A stretch of DNA of 64,000 nt from Liolophura sinensis (Eukaryota; Mollusca; Polyplacophora; Chitonida; Chitonidae): positions 18,113,501-18,177,500 of the forward strand of contig NC_088303.1 of assembly GCF_032854445.1 (NCBI RefSeq), in the 5' to 3' direction. The number at the start of each line of letters is the position of its first letter. The first letter of the stretch is position 1. Below the pieces are notes generated by a model. It did not search any database and had not been told where the DNA came from. It saw only the letters and a list, made by a program, of their open reading frames with translations. Position numbers and translations under genes: made by a program. This document shows positions 39,501 through 54,500 of the stretch, in pieces.

Positions 39501-42500
39501 CTCTACCGGTCCTACTTCCTGATCATATGATTTGTTCAAGCAGAAAATGTTCTGCTTCTTGGTGCTGTCTGACAATGCATTCTGGTGCAGTCTGGGTTCC
39601 TAAGGCTTCTTGGCATTAAAGCCTTTGGTAGTTCCATCCCATCACAATTGGCAAGCAGATCACGGCCCGAACGAGTTGATGGGTGACCAAAACGCTGATC
39701 TATGTACAAACATCAGTGAGGAGAAGAAAACATGGCCAAGGCTTGCCAATGTCTTTTATAATAAAGTCAGACAAGCATAGATCTCTGCTAAACACAACCA
39801 GGAACTGCTACACCTAAAATAGCTCAGTCACCACTAGCAATGGAGCTGAGACAAAATGCCACACATGTCAACTGCTGAGATGAATTTCTGTAGGAGCCTG
39901 TGGTGAGCTTTTTTGAGTCTCTTTGGGAATCATGGTATAAAATATTAAGAAGGAAAATGAAATATTTCTTAAATCTCACAGGATTGGCCTTCCAAAATCT
40001 TAACACTGATTCCTTATCAAGTTCAGCAATTTCATTGAATTTCTCAAAAGTATTTGAGAAACCTGCGATGAAAACAATGGAATACTTGACATACATGTAA
40101 CCTGCCTGTACAAGTTAAAGTGTCAAATACACGAGTTTTGAAGGACTATATTATTTGTCCAAATGACTGTACAAAACATTTTATATTGTGAACTACCAAT
40201 CAAACATGTTATATTGTGAACTACCAACTCAAACGTGTTATATTGTGAACTACCAACTCAAATATGTGTTATATTGTGAGCTACCTACTGAAATGTGTTA
40301 TATTGTGAACTACCAAGTCAAACATGCATTATATTGTGAACTACCAAATCAACCATACCTTATATTGTGAACTACCAATCAAACATGTTATATTGTGAAC
40401 AACCAAGTGATATTGTTAACTACCAACTCAAATATGTTATAATGTGAACTACCAACTCAAATATGTGTTACATTGTGAACTACCAAGTCAAATATGTGTT
40501 ATACTGTGAACTACCATGTCAAACATGCATTATATTGTGAACTACCAAGTCAAACATGCATTATATTGTGAACTACCAAGTCAACCATGTGTTATATTGT
40601 GAACTACCAAGTCAAACGTGCTATATTGTGAACTACCAAGTCAAACATGTGTTATATTGTGAGCTACCATGTCAAACATATGTTATATTGTGAACTACCA
40701 AGTCAACCTAGTGTTATATTGTGAACTACCAAGTCAACCATGTGTTATACTGTGAACTACCAAGTCAACCACGTGTTATATTGTGAACTACCAAGCCAAC
40801 CATGTGTTATATTGTGAACTACCAAGTCAAACATGTGCTATATTGTGAACTACCATGTCAAACGTGTTATATTGTGAACTACCATGTCAAACATGTGTTA
40901 TATTGTGAACTACCATGTCCACAGGGAACATAATCAATAATGTTCAAGAACTATCTTCATTTTTTTTGTCTTAACAATAAATGTCACAATGTTCATTGTC
41001 ATATACTATTATCCACATTATTTAGTCTGAAAACCATTTTTCCCAGATGCACTCCAGAAATGCTAATAAAAAGAAAACAATAGAGTTTTGTTAGATAGAC
41101 TGGGTTAATATATTCACTGATTCTGATGTAACAGGAAAGGGCAAAGCAGACAACCTTGGGTCACCCCACACCAGCTGTGACAGAGACAAGTAGAGCACAG
41201 CTAGCAAGTAACTGTTACTGGTATAAATACAGCCAATACATTCAAATCAGTCAACACTACAACCTCTGTCAAACCTTGTAACCAACACTTAATTGTAACA
41301 TGTGTACAATTAATGTGAAGAGCAGAGATAATACTGACCACATGATAATAGTACATATGTACCATTTTGGCCAAGGGCTAAAACCACTGAACATAACAAC
41401 AACTGCTTGTCAGGTAAAATCTCTAAAGGAAAACAATTCTCAGGCAAAACTGAGATGAATTTGTCCCATACCTTGGAGCTGAAAGTTTCCTGCTTACCTG
41501 CATTGTTGCCGAGTTTGCACTACAGTAACATCCCTCAATAGTGTGTTACACATGCTGCTGAGTAAACATGTGGAAGAGTACAAGAATTTAGTAGATAACA
41601 AGCTTTACCTGAGCTTTCTGGTGCCGTGCCAGGTAATTACCAAGTACTTTAGGTTAGGGAGAGGCCAAGAAAACAGTCCTGCCTTGACAGCCGTCTTTCA
41701 GCATCTGAACAGTGCGGAGAGAGAGTATTGTTTACAAGATGTGGAAAAAACACACAGAAACACACTGGGGTAGTGGAACTTACCATAGCTGAGAAATAAA
41801 GCTTTTCAAAGTCTTTCTGCTGGGCACGGACTGCCTTGAGGTTATCTGCCACGGCTTTGTGTCGCTGCAGAATATCCTCACCCTGATTGCAGAGCCAGGA
41901 GATAATCTGAAAAACACAACAGCGACACTGTCAGAGAAAGGCTGAAAGTGGACCTAAAATCTTGTCCTCAAGAGCATTTGGTCTAGTCTAAAGCACCTAA
42001 GAAAAGCACAGCCCCGTTTAAGGCCATTTTCATTAACAAGCATTAACAGCCAGAGCCTGACACAGGTGCTTCATACTGTCCAGCAGCTTCATCACATCCA
42101 ATTTCACATATACAAGAAACATAAGCAGTAATGTTCACAAATACAAGGAATATAAGCAGTAATGTTCACAAATACAAGGAATATAAGCATATAAGAGTAT
42201 ATTTTTTGCTCAAAACTATTACATCACTCCACAATTTCTATTTTTGTGTAGATAATTTAAGCCATGGTTCTATAATGAGTGTTTTCGCTAAGCCTGATTT
42301 TATGCTTCAGTAAAGAACATGATCATGTCAAGTCATTGGCAAACAGCAAAAAAGTTTTGAAACATTAAAATACTTCTTTGCAAAAACAACATGACATTGT
42401 GTTTTGCAGTTAAATGTAGTCCCTAAAGGAGAATTTAAGATATTCTTGATGTAGACTGAACATCTCAAGGAATCCAACAGAAGACCACAAGAGAAGCATG

Positions 42501-45500
42501 ACAAGAATGCTCACCATTTCATGACCACAAAATACAAGTGTTCCACAAAAGATGTTAAATGTCGATTAGCACATTATTTAGGAAGCCTCCAGACTTGCTG
42601 TGTTGGGAGCAACATCTTGCAAAGAGTACATAGACTGCAGACAGTGTGTTTGTCCGCACTTATCTCACAAAATCAACAGCAAGAAAGAAATGGACGAACA
42701 GTTCTATTCTTATCAAACCCAAACATTAAAGTTTCACAAAATTGAAAGAAGAATGGTTAGTGTACAATTGGAGAATGGATCAAATTCCAGACATCACCAC
42801 ACTGTGACCTTTATATAAAGACCTTCACAGAGACATGCCCTGTCATCAATGAGAGGACAGCCAGAAGCTTTCTCATAAGCTGGCTTTGCCTGGAGCATAA
42901 TTAGTGGACAGGAGCTTACCTGACTTCTACCTGCCCCGCATAACATCTGAGCAAATATGATCAATGGGAGTTCGGTCAACCACCATGTTTGCCGACACAA
43001 CACAACACAACAACAACATGACATAACAAGCGGCGACGGGAGACATAGAGTGAAGCCGACAACATCCCAAAAATGGGGATCAGTCAAAATAGTGATAAAG
43101 GCAGACACAGTCAGTCCATGGATTTTAAACTTTCATGTGTTGACAATACAAAACTGGTCTGCCATAAATAAAGTTAAAATACAGAGGTAAGTTTGGCACA
43201 GTAATAAAGTAATGAGAAAATGCCCACTTGTTGATGTTTCCTATTTTTATGACTTTTCAAGATGAGTGAGTGAGTGCTTGGGGTTTAACGTTGTAACAAT
43301 TTTTCAGTCATGTGACGACCAAGGAATCCTTAGAATGCATGTAATGTGCCTCCTTGTTGCATGATGGATTTCCATCGCTCTTTTATCTAGTGCCGCTTCA
43401 ATGAGATGCCTTACCGAAGGCAAGTAAGCTGCCCCACCCATGCCATTATACTGATATGGGTCAACCAGTCGTTGCACTATTCCCTTCATGCTGAACGCCT
43501 AGCAAAGAAGTTACAACTTCCTCTTTTAAGGTTGTAAGTGTGACTCGGCCCAGGACTGACCCTGGATCTACTGTTCCCGAAGCGGATGCTTTACCAACTG
43601 TGCTATCGGGGCCAGTATTTTCAAGATGACAGCCATTGCAAAACAGTTCTGACTTCAATTAAACTGGAGATAACCAGATGTAACCTGACTGATTCTCTTC
43701 AAATACATGTCCTCCAATACCCGAAAGACTTTTACAATGAATATAATCTCAAAATAAACTCTAAAAATAAGAATCCTTCATGAGGCCTGGAAAATCCTGC
43801 TAATTCATTTAAAAATGTTGGACTTTGCACCTGCAAATACAAATTCTTCAAAAAAAAATTGTGCATTAAAATGAAAGATTATACAACCCAAAAGACTTTC
43901 CAAAGGCTTTTGACAGCAAGAATCGACATCATGCACATCCAGGGAATGCGCAAATGTTTTGAAATATGTTGTCACATTTTCAATATACCATTCCCTAGCA
44001 GGTAGCTCTTAGGAAACTACTGACAATCCATGGTGTAACTAATACATGCAGGAAGAGAAACAGACTCAAGCAGCAGCCAGGACAAAACTGCATGTGTCAG
44101 CAGAATTAAAGAATGCGTTAAATGGGCGTGTAGCCAGGATCTGTTAACCACTACTCCAGGGGCACAAGATGCCTGTCACAGACATGGCATTATCGACTGA
44201 ATTTGTCTTGTCTTTTCCGGGAAAAAAATGTCATGCTTTGGTTATAGTTGTCTGTAGGTCAAATTCAGGGCAAATCTATTTATGCTCAGCAAATACCTTG
44301 TCATCAGACATCACAGTAACTATCTGGAGAGCTCAGCAGAGGCCCTCTCACAGGCTATTTTCAAGAGTTAACTGGGAACTTCCTTCCTTCCTCCTCAGAG
44401 GGCATTATGGGACACGGTGCTCAAGGGTTCTGTGAATAGCGCCCATCAGCCAACAGCACAACCCTTCAAACTGCATCCTACCCAACCTGCTTCATGGACA
44501 ACAACAGCCTGGAATCTGACACCTCATAGGATTAGACCTGTCCTCACTGCATCATTATGCAAAAATTTGCAGCTGGCTGCTTCCAGCGTTATTGGCACCA
44601 TTGAATAAACAGATAATTAGAGGATTAAGTCAATGGTCAGCATGCAAATTTCCACTCTGTAATATCGGTGCTAAGGTCCTTAGAAGCTGCATGTGGGTGA
44701 AGAGTTTCATTCTAGTGTTGTCTTAATCCAAACTCTCATTAACAAATGACAAGACAACGACGGAAATGAAAGTGTGTGAAAATTCAGACCATGATGCGTC
44801 GCAATCACTAACGATCAAAGGGATGCTAATGACTCCATTCCAATAGTGATAATTCCCTGCTCCTGGCCAGACCACTCAGTTAACAACCTTCAACACTGAG
44901 GGCATCCTTAGCGGGGTACAGGGCATGGACAGTAGTGGACAGTGGTCAGCTAAATCAGAAACAAAGGACACAAAGAAGCTATACCATCCTTTGATCTTGA
45001 CAAATTTTGTGGTTTGCATGAAAACTCAGTCTGGGATTAGATTTGAAGGCTATTTCTTCATATGCCTTGTACAAAACTAGGGACTCTGGGCATCAGTGAT
45101 GAAGTACTTTCTTTCATACATATCCAATGAAGGAGAAGAAGACCCCTTCCCCCCAAAATACAGGGTGGAATAAAATGCATAGAAAAAGAGGATCATCAAT
45201 AATCTGTTCAACTGATCTGAGTTTCCTCTCAATGTTCATGGTGGTGGGAAACCAGACAGAGAATCCAGGAGTAACCTACAACCTTCCTATAGACCTATAA
45301 ACCTTTCCATGTGCAGGGAACCACACGAAAGGCTACAACAATAAAATTACAGTAAAATGGCACTGTAACAAATATGGATATATCTCTTTGCTTGTGCGTT
45401 GTGGTTCTACCATACAGATTCATCCCTTCTATCTTCATGTCTTCTGCACACTGCACACAAATTTTTAGATGCTTACGATCCTACACTGTTCACAATACAC

Positions 45501-48500
45501 AGCAACCTTATCGACAGACTAGACACAGCATACTAGAAAGATTGTGTTTTGTATATACAGATCATCACCCATCCACAGGCAAAAACATGGATGTCTGTAA
45601 ATGTATGTATGCTAGCTATGCTTCTCCTGGAAAGTGCAATAAGACTCAATTCAACCTGCCTTTCATGTTTAAGCCAGCTAGATTTGAATCTCAGCAGTAA
45701 TTATTACCGACCCACCCTTTAATGAACTGAATTTGACTGAATGTCCAGGATAGATGGAGATGATGGCTTTACACTGAGAATGGTCAAGCAGTTGGTCTGA
45801 CTGGTCATTTTGTACATGCCTTGATTGACACAACTCCTGGCCCCACTCAGATCACTGCCATTGTCTTTGGCCAGCACAATCCAGCGTGAAGAAGGAGAGG
45901 CAGTGGATGACAAATGATCATCAGACAAAATGAATGTGAATAAAGAACCTGAAGCCAATAGCATAAAGTCTCTTCAAGGACATCTGTCAGTTCAGACGCA
46001 GACGTAATTACGGTGCTTGAGAACAATTCTCAGCGTTGTAATTAAAACCGGAGATACAGAGGTATTTTCTAGACACAAGCTTTTGGTCAATTAATCAACT
46101 GTGAGATTCTTACATTACCAATTGACGACTCTGTTGAGCTGTTTGGAATCCACAAGGAGAAGGGATGTAGGGTGAGGTGGGTGCTCAGATGAGAATGATA
46201 AACAGATTGCTACTTCGTCTGTACGGTTTACTTGTACTGTAATTCTGTGTTGAAACAGACTTCATAAATGCCATTTACAATCTCGCACAATTCATTTGCT
46301 CTAACAGATTTATGCTTATAGCAACTAGGGGCCTCTATGGCGTCTGTGGTCAGCACACCGGCCCAGTGAAATGACCCAAAGCCTCTCACCTGTGAGTTCA
46401 AGTCCAGCTCATGCTGGCTTCCCCACTGGCCATAGGTGAGGAGATCTGCCAACAACCTGCAGATGGTAGTGGATTTCAGAGCCAGGTTTTCTCCCACCAT
46501 GATGCTGGCCGCCACCATATAAGTGAAATATTCTTTAGCATGGCGTAAAACACCAATCTAATAAAAAAAATGAATTATAGTATATTATATTACATTATAT
46601 ACTAATACTAGTATTATAGCCAAGGAATATGATCAGATTATGTAGCCACAGAATTAGTAAGTAACAAAACGTATGTATGTGTATTACTAATATGTCCAAA
46701 AAATTGACTGGTTCACACAAAATGTATACATGTAGTTATGACTGAGAAATAAATAGAAACATATAGGATTTGAAAATGTACCAAAAATGGCCACACTGAC
46801 ATCTTATAAATATATATGTATATTTTTTGGTTTCTTTCTTTATGAAATAATATCAAATAAAATAATGATTGCTGAAAAATCCGACTTCCACTTCATAGTG
46901 CACGAAATCACTCACATGTATAATGCAAATAAATAAGAATGGAAAACTTGAGACTTGGTATCATTGCAGGATTTTTTGTGAAAATACCCAAATAATGATA
47001 ATGTGTGATTATACACAGTTCATAATTCCTCAGGGAGATTTCTAAATCATCAGTTCAGCTGCTGGCTAACTCACTAAAACAGTCCAAGAATTGAAATGGA
47101 GCCAGAACCATAAAACCGCAAATCTTCACTGTTTGCCTTGGTTGCTAATTCATCACCCCGACACAATTAGAGGATCAATGGCCGTTTGACGGGTAGATTT
47201 TGTGAACGATACCCGCTGAGCAAATTGGAGGGATGTTGTTTCTCCCTAGGCAGCTGCAGGGAGCATCGCCAGACAATGTTTCTGTCACAGCAGATGAACA
47301 CGGACTTATCCATCAGCCAAAACGTCTCTCAATCCACGCCTGTAATTTATTACATCAAATATTTCTCCTTCTTAACAGATTCCTCCATGGAAGATTCCCA
47401 TGGAATACAATCTCGAAACCTAAATAATCAAAAAACATTTGCTGAAAAATTCAAATTTTTAATGAAACATGCAAGATTTCTCTCATTCATCAAATCAGCA
47501 AAGTTTATCAGGCAAGTTTTTTTGGAGATGCAACTCTTCAATCAACAAGATACAAAAGTAAACTAAAACATAAAAAAAGAAAAAAAAAAAAGAAAAAAAA
47601 AGAATTCAAGCAAATCTTGAAACATGATTAGCTTTGGAACAGTCAATTCCACCTCGGTTTCATCAGGCACATTTCACGATCTGAGCCAATATTTATTAAG
47701 GTCAAGTTTGCCCATATCTCTGCAGTTCTTCTGTTTATATGGAGCTGATGAGAGATGCACTAGCTATCTTCTGTGTGATTGGACTCTCAATCCATATGAA
47801 TCCGAGAGTATCATACTATGGCTTCTGGGCAATACTGACCCAATTCTCCAGGATTTTTCACTCATTTTGATTTCCGTCTCTCTGCAGACTCCCCCCTACC
47901 CCTCTCCTCCACCCTAATCTGGACCCTTAGACAGAGATAGTTACCCTTAAACTCTCACACAACAGGAACTGCCTGATCCTCATGTCAAGACTGATCCAGA
48001 AATCAACTCAATCCTTCAATAATGGAGAGATTTTAATGGGTGCCACAGTGCGATGCCCAGGACGACAATAAAACTGATATTGGGGCCAAGGTCTTTTTGT
48101 CAACAGTCCTACAATATGAGTTCTTCACATAGCACACTTAAGACTGATGCTCTGCCAGCAGTCATTACTATGACAACGATTAACCTTAAATTGAATCTTG
48201 CTTTCTGCTCAATTCAATGGCCAAATGCATGAATTATCAACTAGTGCTCCTTCTGCCTGTTAGACAATTGTAACCCATGCTGATTGCAATAAAACATCTT
48301 CAATCTGGCCAGTAACCTCTGTAATAAAGCCAATAAACTGGAACTGAACAAACTCCCATAAAAACAATGAATTTCATCCCGGTTTTGGGTTTCAGAACAG
48401 AAAAGTGTAGTTTTGTTAAGAAGAGCTTTGGAACTTCAAGATACACCCACGACAGGGTGAATAGCAATAACTCTTTAAGGCTTGGTGTTAAAAAAAATAA

Positions 48501-51500
48501 AATACACAAGATCATCTTGTTTCAAATTCTTAAGTGAAGCAGTGTTGACACGAAAAACCAATACATCATGAAAGGGGAGATAAATTTTTCAGTGATGTGA
48601 CTTGGTTTCAAAAGGTTTCTGCTGTGGTGGTAGAGACAATTAAGTTACAAATTTTATAACTCCATACAGTGAATTGGGCCTGTATAGTATAGTATAGTGG
48701 TAGTGCCAAAGAAAGATGGGTCTAAGAACGCCCCATACCATAATACAGCCTGTCAATAGGCAGTCAAATTATAAAACAGGGTATAATTCCACAACTTTGA
48801 TGAATATTCAACAAAATTCTACATGATTAAAATGTGCTATCATTTATAGTACACATTTTGCCCTTCAAAGATATATTCTAAAGTGAATTGTGGAATATGT
48901 CAAAACATACCTCAGAAACACAAAAACATTTCATACCAAGAACATACGAGTAAGCAATCCCCTGCATCATTAACATTCACAGGTGACCTCCTGCTCAAGT
49001 ACACTGGTGATATTTCATGTATTGCGAATCCATCTTATCAATTGTCTTAGGACTATTACATGATATCGGAGAAGAACTCATCTTCTGCATGCTCAGCTGG
49101 GGACAGATATCCTGAGATTACTGCGACAGATAAATATATCTTGCGGACTCCATGGAAATGTGGAGCCATGCATAAATCTGCTCATAGTGTGAGTGTATAC
49201 AGGGATAACTTGAGAAAGATCAGCAGAATGTATTAGGGACATTATGGACAATTCCCTCATTACCTTAACTTAATGAGCTATTGAAAGCAATATAGTGACT
49301 AGAAGACAGGAAACAGAGAATACATATCCACTGTTTATGGACTTCCTGGTAAATGCAAAAACAAGGAAGTATGTTATTGCATACAAACCTAATTTTAATA
49401 GCCAAATTACACATTAATCAAACTGTATTGAGTCAAAGTTGAACTCTTATACAAACATTCATCGTTTCAATTTAGGTTGTGAACATTGGTATTCATATCT
49501 GAGAGGACCATCAGACATCTAATGCTTTGGAAGTAGTAATTTGGAATTTATTTCAAATCATTCTTACAGCTGCACGTAAATACATAAAGTAACTTTTACA
49601 TGCATATCATATCAAACACCCTGATATTTACTAAAGCGACATGAAGTTTTTGCAGCGAATTTCCGAAAGAGAAGTAAGCAATATCAAATGGTTAAACTGC
49701 ATCAGATAATTGATCAAACAAGTGAAATTAGTATTTGATCATATTCACAGAAAACTGCAAATTTTAACAGAATGCTGAAAGTAACCTCCATTCTTGCATT
49801 ATTTCCCAGTAACCTGACTAAAAACAGAAAGAATTCCTGCACAGTTCTAAAGGTAGTGGGAATCTATTAAAAAGATTTTGTACAAGTCACAGCTAGAGCC
49901 AATATCTTGTCATCAGAAGGATCTAGTCTGCTGGAGAACTGTTAATTGCATAGTCAGCAACTGCTCCAAGTCTTTGCTCCATAAGTTACAGGAGTAAATC
50001 CTTTGTTAGCCCAAACAAATAAGATGTCAACTAGGTAATAGTGAGGACTGTAGTGTTATCAATCAGTGCTGATGCGTTTGTAAGGTGATCAATCACTCAG
50101 TGTCCAGTTATCAACAGTCCAATCTTAGATTAGACAACGGCTGCCGCTAGTGCCACAATCCTTACCAAGCTTCAGATGCATTATCTGTGCTCAGCATCTG
50201 AGCTTTTCAGAGACAGTAATGATGAACGCAGAATTACAGTGCAGTAAAGTGCTGTCAAATTGATCAAACTGCAATCTAAGTTTATAAGTAAGGCATATCT
50301 ACACATAACACAGAAATCAATCAAAAATGAACAATGAATATCGTGAATCAGATACTTAAAACGATATTCGACATTCATACAATGACAACAAGACGTCTTG
50401 AGATTTAATTTCCCCTATAATTATCTATGGAAAGCCTCAAAAGAAAGAACATCGGATAAATGATGTATCCAGACTGGATTTCATAATGTCAGTAAAAATT
50501 TGTTATCAAAAAACAAAAAAGAAAAGAAAAAGCACTGGTAAACAGGCCACACAAAAGTGACAAAATTAAAGCACAGCACTCTAAAGAGGGTGAATAACAG
50601 TATGTGAACATGTACACTGTTGAAATGTGTCTTATGCACTTCTGTAAGATTTACTTGTTTAGGGGAAAAGTGGGGTCACTGATTTATTAATTGGCGCTTT
50701 ACATTGTATACAAGATTATTTCACTTATATGATGACAGTCAGTTTAAGGGGTTGGTCCACAGCTCCTGCCCAGATACCTGACAAAACTCCTGGCTGCAGC
50801 CATATACATACTAGATATGCACAAAAGTTCTTAGAAAAATTTTGAAAAAAAAAAACACAACAACAACAAAACAATAAAACACACACACACACATTTCTGA
50901 GTGTTGCTTTTGAGTGATATTAATATTATAAATATAATAAGTAACAAAATACTACCTGCCAATACCACATGACTTTCAGTTCGCATTCCCACAGATGATG
51001 TTGATCGGAGCGGATCATAATTACACAATTACAGGCTGAAATGACGTTACAGTTTCCAGGTTAAGGACCAGAAATGGCGCTGCTACATTAACCATTCTGG
51101 TCTGGCACATCCAGACCTCATCAGCAGACAGTTGTAAGGCCTGGCCAAGATATACATCTGACAGTTTCCCATCAGACTGCTCTCAGTCGGCTTCCAGAGA
51201 ATTGTCTGGTCTGTCCCCCAGAGAATCTGCTGTCTGGGCACGAAATCCCCTCCGCATTAAGGATCACTTATTGAGTGGTCACAAAAACAATCTCAAATTC
51301 ACTGACAGAACCAGTTCTATCTTTGCATCATTGTGTCGTTGAGGAACGAAGAAATTAAAATTAATTAACTGACGAATTCAATAAACAGTGTTTAAGTCCC
51401 GGCTCTTTGCTGATCAGTTCAAATGAGCCAAATGGTAATAAAAGTGCCACCATCAATTCCAGTTCTTTGTATTGCAGTGCATCAGAATCAAAGACTCTTT

Positions 51501-54500
51501 TGGCTAGAATATACAAATAAGACAACAACAACCTTGAACCGATTGGATATCCTGAAGTCAGTACCACGAATCAGCTGCAGACCTTAGAAGATTAGGAAAT
51601 GAAGCATAGACTTCTGTTCAATATTTCCAATACCATGGCCTTCCACAGTGCAGTCCTGCAATGCTGCCGGCGTCTACAGGCAACATGTATGTACAACTGT
51701 CTCTGTGAGTCTACCAAAGGCCTAGGATCTGGACAGGGAATTTTGGCCTTTCCTTCAGACGCTGGTCCAATTATAACCAAAATGTGCTGGCGGCGACATT
51801 GCCAAAAATCAGAGAGTTCCTGTGGTTTCCAGGGGTACATGGCATTGTGATTGGGTATCTGTGGGTATCTGCCTATGTATTGATCAGGGACAGGCTGGAC
51901 CCAGTGGTAATACACCCCCGCCTGCAGCCGCTAATCTGGTTATTCCTGAGACCCTCCTGCAGTGACGACGGATTAGCACTCGGACATTCCACCAGGTCAA
52001 CAGCCTACCCTTTCCATTGCCATTTTTATCCATTTCCTCAAGATTCTCACCCAATTTTAGCCCCTTTCAGCATTTTCTTCCAATCAAAACATTAAGCTGT
52101 GCCTTACACAATTGCCTCCAGCGTTAAAAAGCCGAAAGCATTAAAAGGTCAAAATGAGTTTCAAAATTTTTTCTCTTTCCCTTTTAACGATAGGGAAAAT
52201 GCTTACAATTTGCTACATGAATTATCTTAATGGAAACTGTGATGCTATTTTTGTCATGTGGTATGTTCAAGGGCATCTCAGCAATGAAAACAACCAACTT
52301 TTTTCTATTTTAACAAGGAACAAATGTGCTACTGTCATATTCTGCCAATACTCACAAAACAAAGCCATTCCAATATCAGACCCATATTACAAAACAAGAA
52401 CACAAGTAACCTTTTACCTACCTAACAGTTCATAAATAAAATGTCAGGGGCATGTTTATAGCCTGTGCATACAACTTTTAACATGCAAAATAAACAAGAA
52501 AAAAGAGCCTGCAGTCTTAAATCTGACAGATGCTAATGCAACAAACATAACTTGGCATGTTTTCGGCATCAAATATTTTCTGGCCATTTGGCTTGTTTGG
52601 ATGCTTCCTGAAAAATGATTTGATCTTTAATCTGTATTATAGCTGTTAAGCACGATAAAATCCATTCACTGTAGTCAGTGGCCTAGAAGCAGTGACCGTG
52701 TGTGAAGCTGTTTTCTTGGTAATGAGCATTTACTGAAGAGTCGCAAAACTGCCAACCAGCTGATGTGTGGGCATGGGGGGGGGGGGGGGGGGATGAGAAA
52801 TGATCCCTAATAGGATATCCTAAAGCACTATGCAAACATCATGAGCAAGTTCCATAAAGGTGCTTTTGATTAAAAAATAAAATGTTTCACGACGTGACTG
52901 CGTGAACTTTGAGATGATATATTATGTAAAAAATAACATGTTTTCTTAAAGCATCACAGATGAACATGGATATCCAATACAAAATCCAAAGCACTCCAAC
53001 AAATACTAGAAGAAACATTCTGGAAGCAAAAGATAAGTTCAACCAATATTTGAATGTCAAACAGACAAAGAAGTTGACAGATGCACCTTACTGAAAAAGT
53101 GGATTAGTTCTTGTTATTGGCCTGTGTCCTAAGGTTTGGTTAAGCCTGATTCAGCAGTTCTACTAGAGATACTATACAGATTAGCTTAGTTTGCCACAAT
53201 GGTCAAAGTACTGACAAGCTGACAAACAAGAGAACAATGTTTGAGACAAACAGCCCTCAGTTCCATATCACAAGGTCCACAGTTGTAAATAATTCCAATG
53301 TGTCACATTACTGTCCCAAACTCCTGTTTAATTTTCCAGGTAAGCCAGATGCTAAATAAATGGAGCCTGCAGAAGTTTGTGATATGTCAGCCTTAACACT
53401 CACTAGGATATTGTGCCTTGAAGTCCGTCTCAATTTTCTTGCTTTCCATAATCACCAATATTATATCACTAACCATAACAGCCTGACAAGAGTTCTTGTT
53501 TGAATGTATCGACAACTGTTTAACGCACATGTATCCAGGTAAAAATACACAGATTAAAGGTTTCATTTGTTTACCTGTGATCTCAACTGCAAACTTTGAC
53601 ACTTACACTCAAAAAACACTCTTCTGTACTGGAGCAGGAAAAAAAATTCAAGGTCCTTGTATCATACAATGAACCAAAAAAAAGCAGCCATTAAAGCGCT
53701 GGGAATATTTTGCAATAATGAGCAAGTAGATTTATGGTAATGTTTCAATTGGAAACATTTCCACAAAAAAAAAGAATTGAAATGTATTATGAGAAATTCT
53801 GTTTTAAATGGAGTTGGTTTTTTAACTCACCTTCCCGCACTCTTCCTCAAACTCCCTCAGCTGCAGACACTGTTCTAACTTGTGAAGTCTTGTATCTGCG
53901 AGGCGTGCGAGTTTCCCCATGGACTCCTGGATGTGTTTATGCAGCTGCCTCATGCTGTCCATGGCATCTCTGCAACAAACAGGAGAGTTACAGTTAGGCC
54001 GCAGTGTATCACACCATGCAACACTAAACAGCTTTCGAACTGTGAACAAATCTGCCACTGATAAATTGTACCAGATCAATAAAGATGAAAATAAAAACAC
54101 ACATTATGAGCTGTAATGCTCATGTGACATACAAGCGAGTACATTTTGTTTGCTTCTTTTACATTTTTGAATAGTTTTTTTTGGTCAAATAGATAATGAT
54201 ATTGGCTAACAATACTGTTCATGTATGACGCTGCCTCGCTGTACCACCATCCATCAAGCCTAACACAGCAGACATGATCTCTTACGCAGTCAAACATAAT
54301 TCTGAAATTTTATGCCTCACAATATATTTGTGGTAAATGAACCTGAAATTCAAGGCATCCCGTGTTCTTCCTCATCAATTCCTTTTCAAGCCAGTTTTGT
54401 CTAGACATACGTGAATTATCATTAGCAATTTAACAGTTTAATTACCTCTATAAATGCTACAAATCGCCTTGCCTGCCACGTGTTGCTTGAAGTGGTGCAT

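Larger units (their letters stand above)
28355..41783 (-). other. GEF intron of 13.4 kb
   Basis: The largest intron in the window. It carries SINE copies near 30090, 31683 and 33304, a fold-back element at 37098-37272, a 31-bp minisatellite at 40165-40917, homopolymer runs (G at 30587-30604, G at 33925-33934, A at several sites) and a cluster of CAGGT(A/G) motifs at 37680-38110. No embedded gene is convincing. Confidence 0.8.
41907..53830 (-). other. GEF intron of 11.9 kb
   Basis: It contains a short 31-bp repeat (42108-42192), a tRNA-derived SINE (43262-43615), a near full-length SINE (46328-46569), a SINE fragment (50675-50790), a G run at about 52777-52793 and an ACAC tract at about 50880. 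Several stretches of more even base composition (44.7-46.1, 47.1-47.3, 49.0-49.2 and 51.0-52.0 kb) might be non-coding regulatory DNA, but none is a gene I can support. Confidence 0.8.

Noticed and set aside
40188-40370. Plus-strand frame with C-Y-I-V-N-Y-Q repeats
   Set aside because: Derived from the 31-bp minisatellite; the frame is lost as unit lengths drift.
47186-47566. Plus-strand 126-residue frame
   Set aside because: The composition is that of chance AT-rich sequence, with no motif or homology and an A-rich run just after it.
51592-51915. Minus-strand 107-residue frame
   Set aside because: No recognisable domain and no splice sites or phase linking it to the GEF. A frame on the opposite strand is open too, as expected for less AT-rich non-coding DNA.
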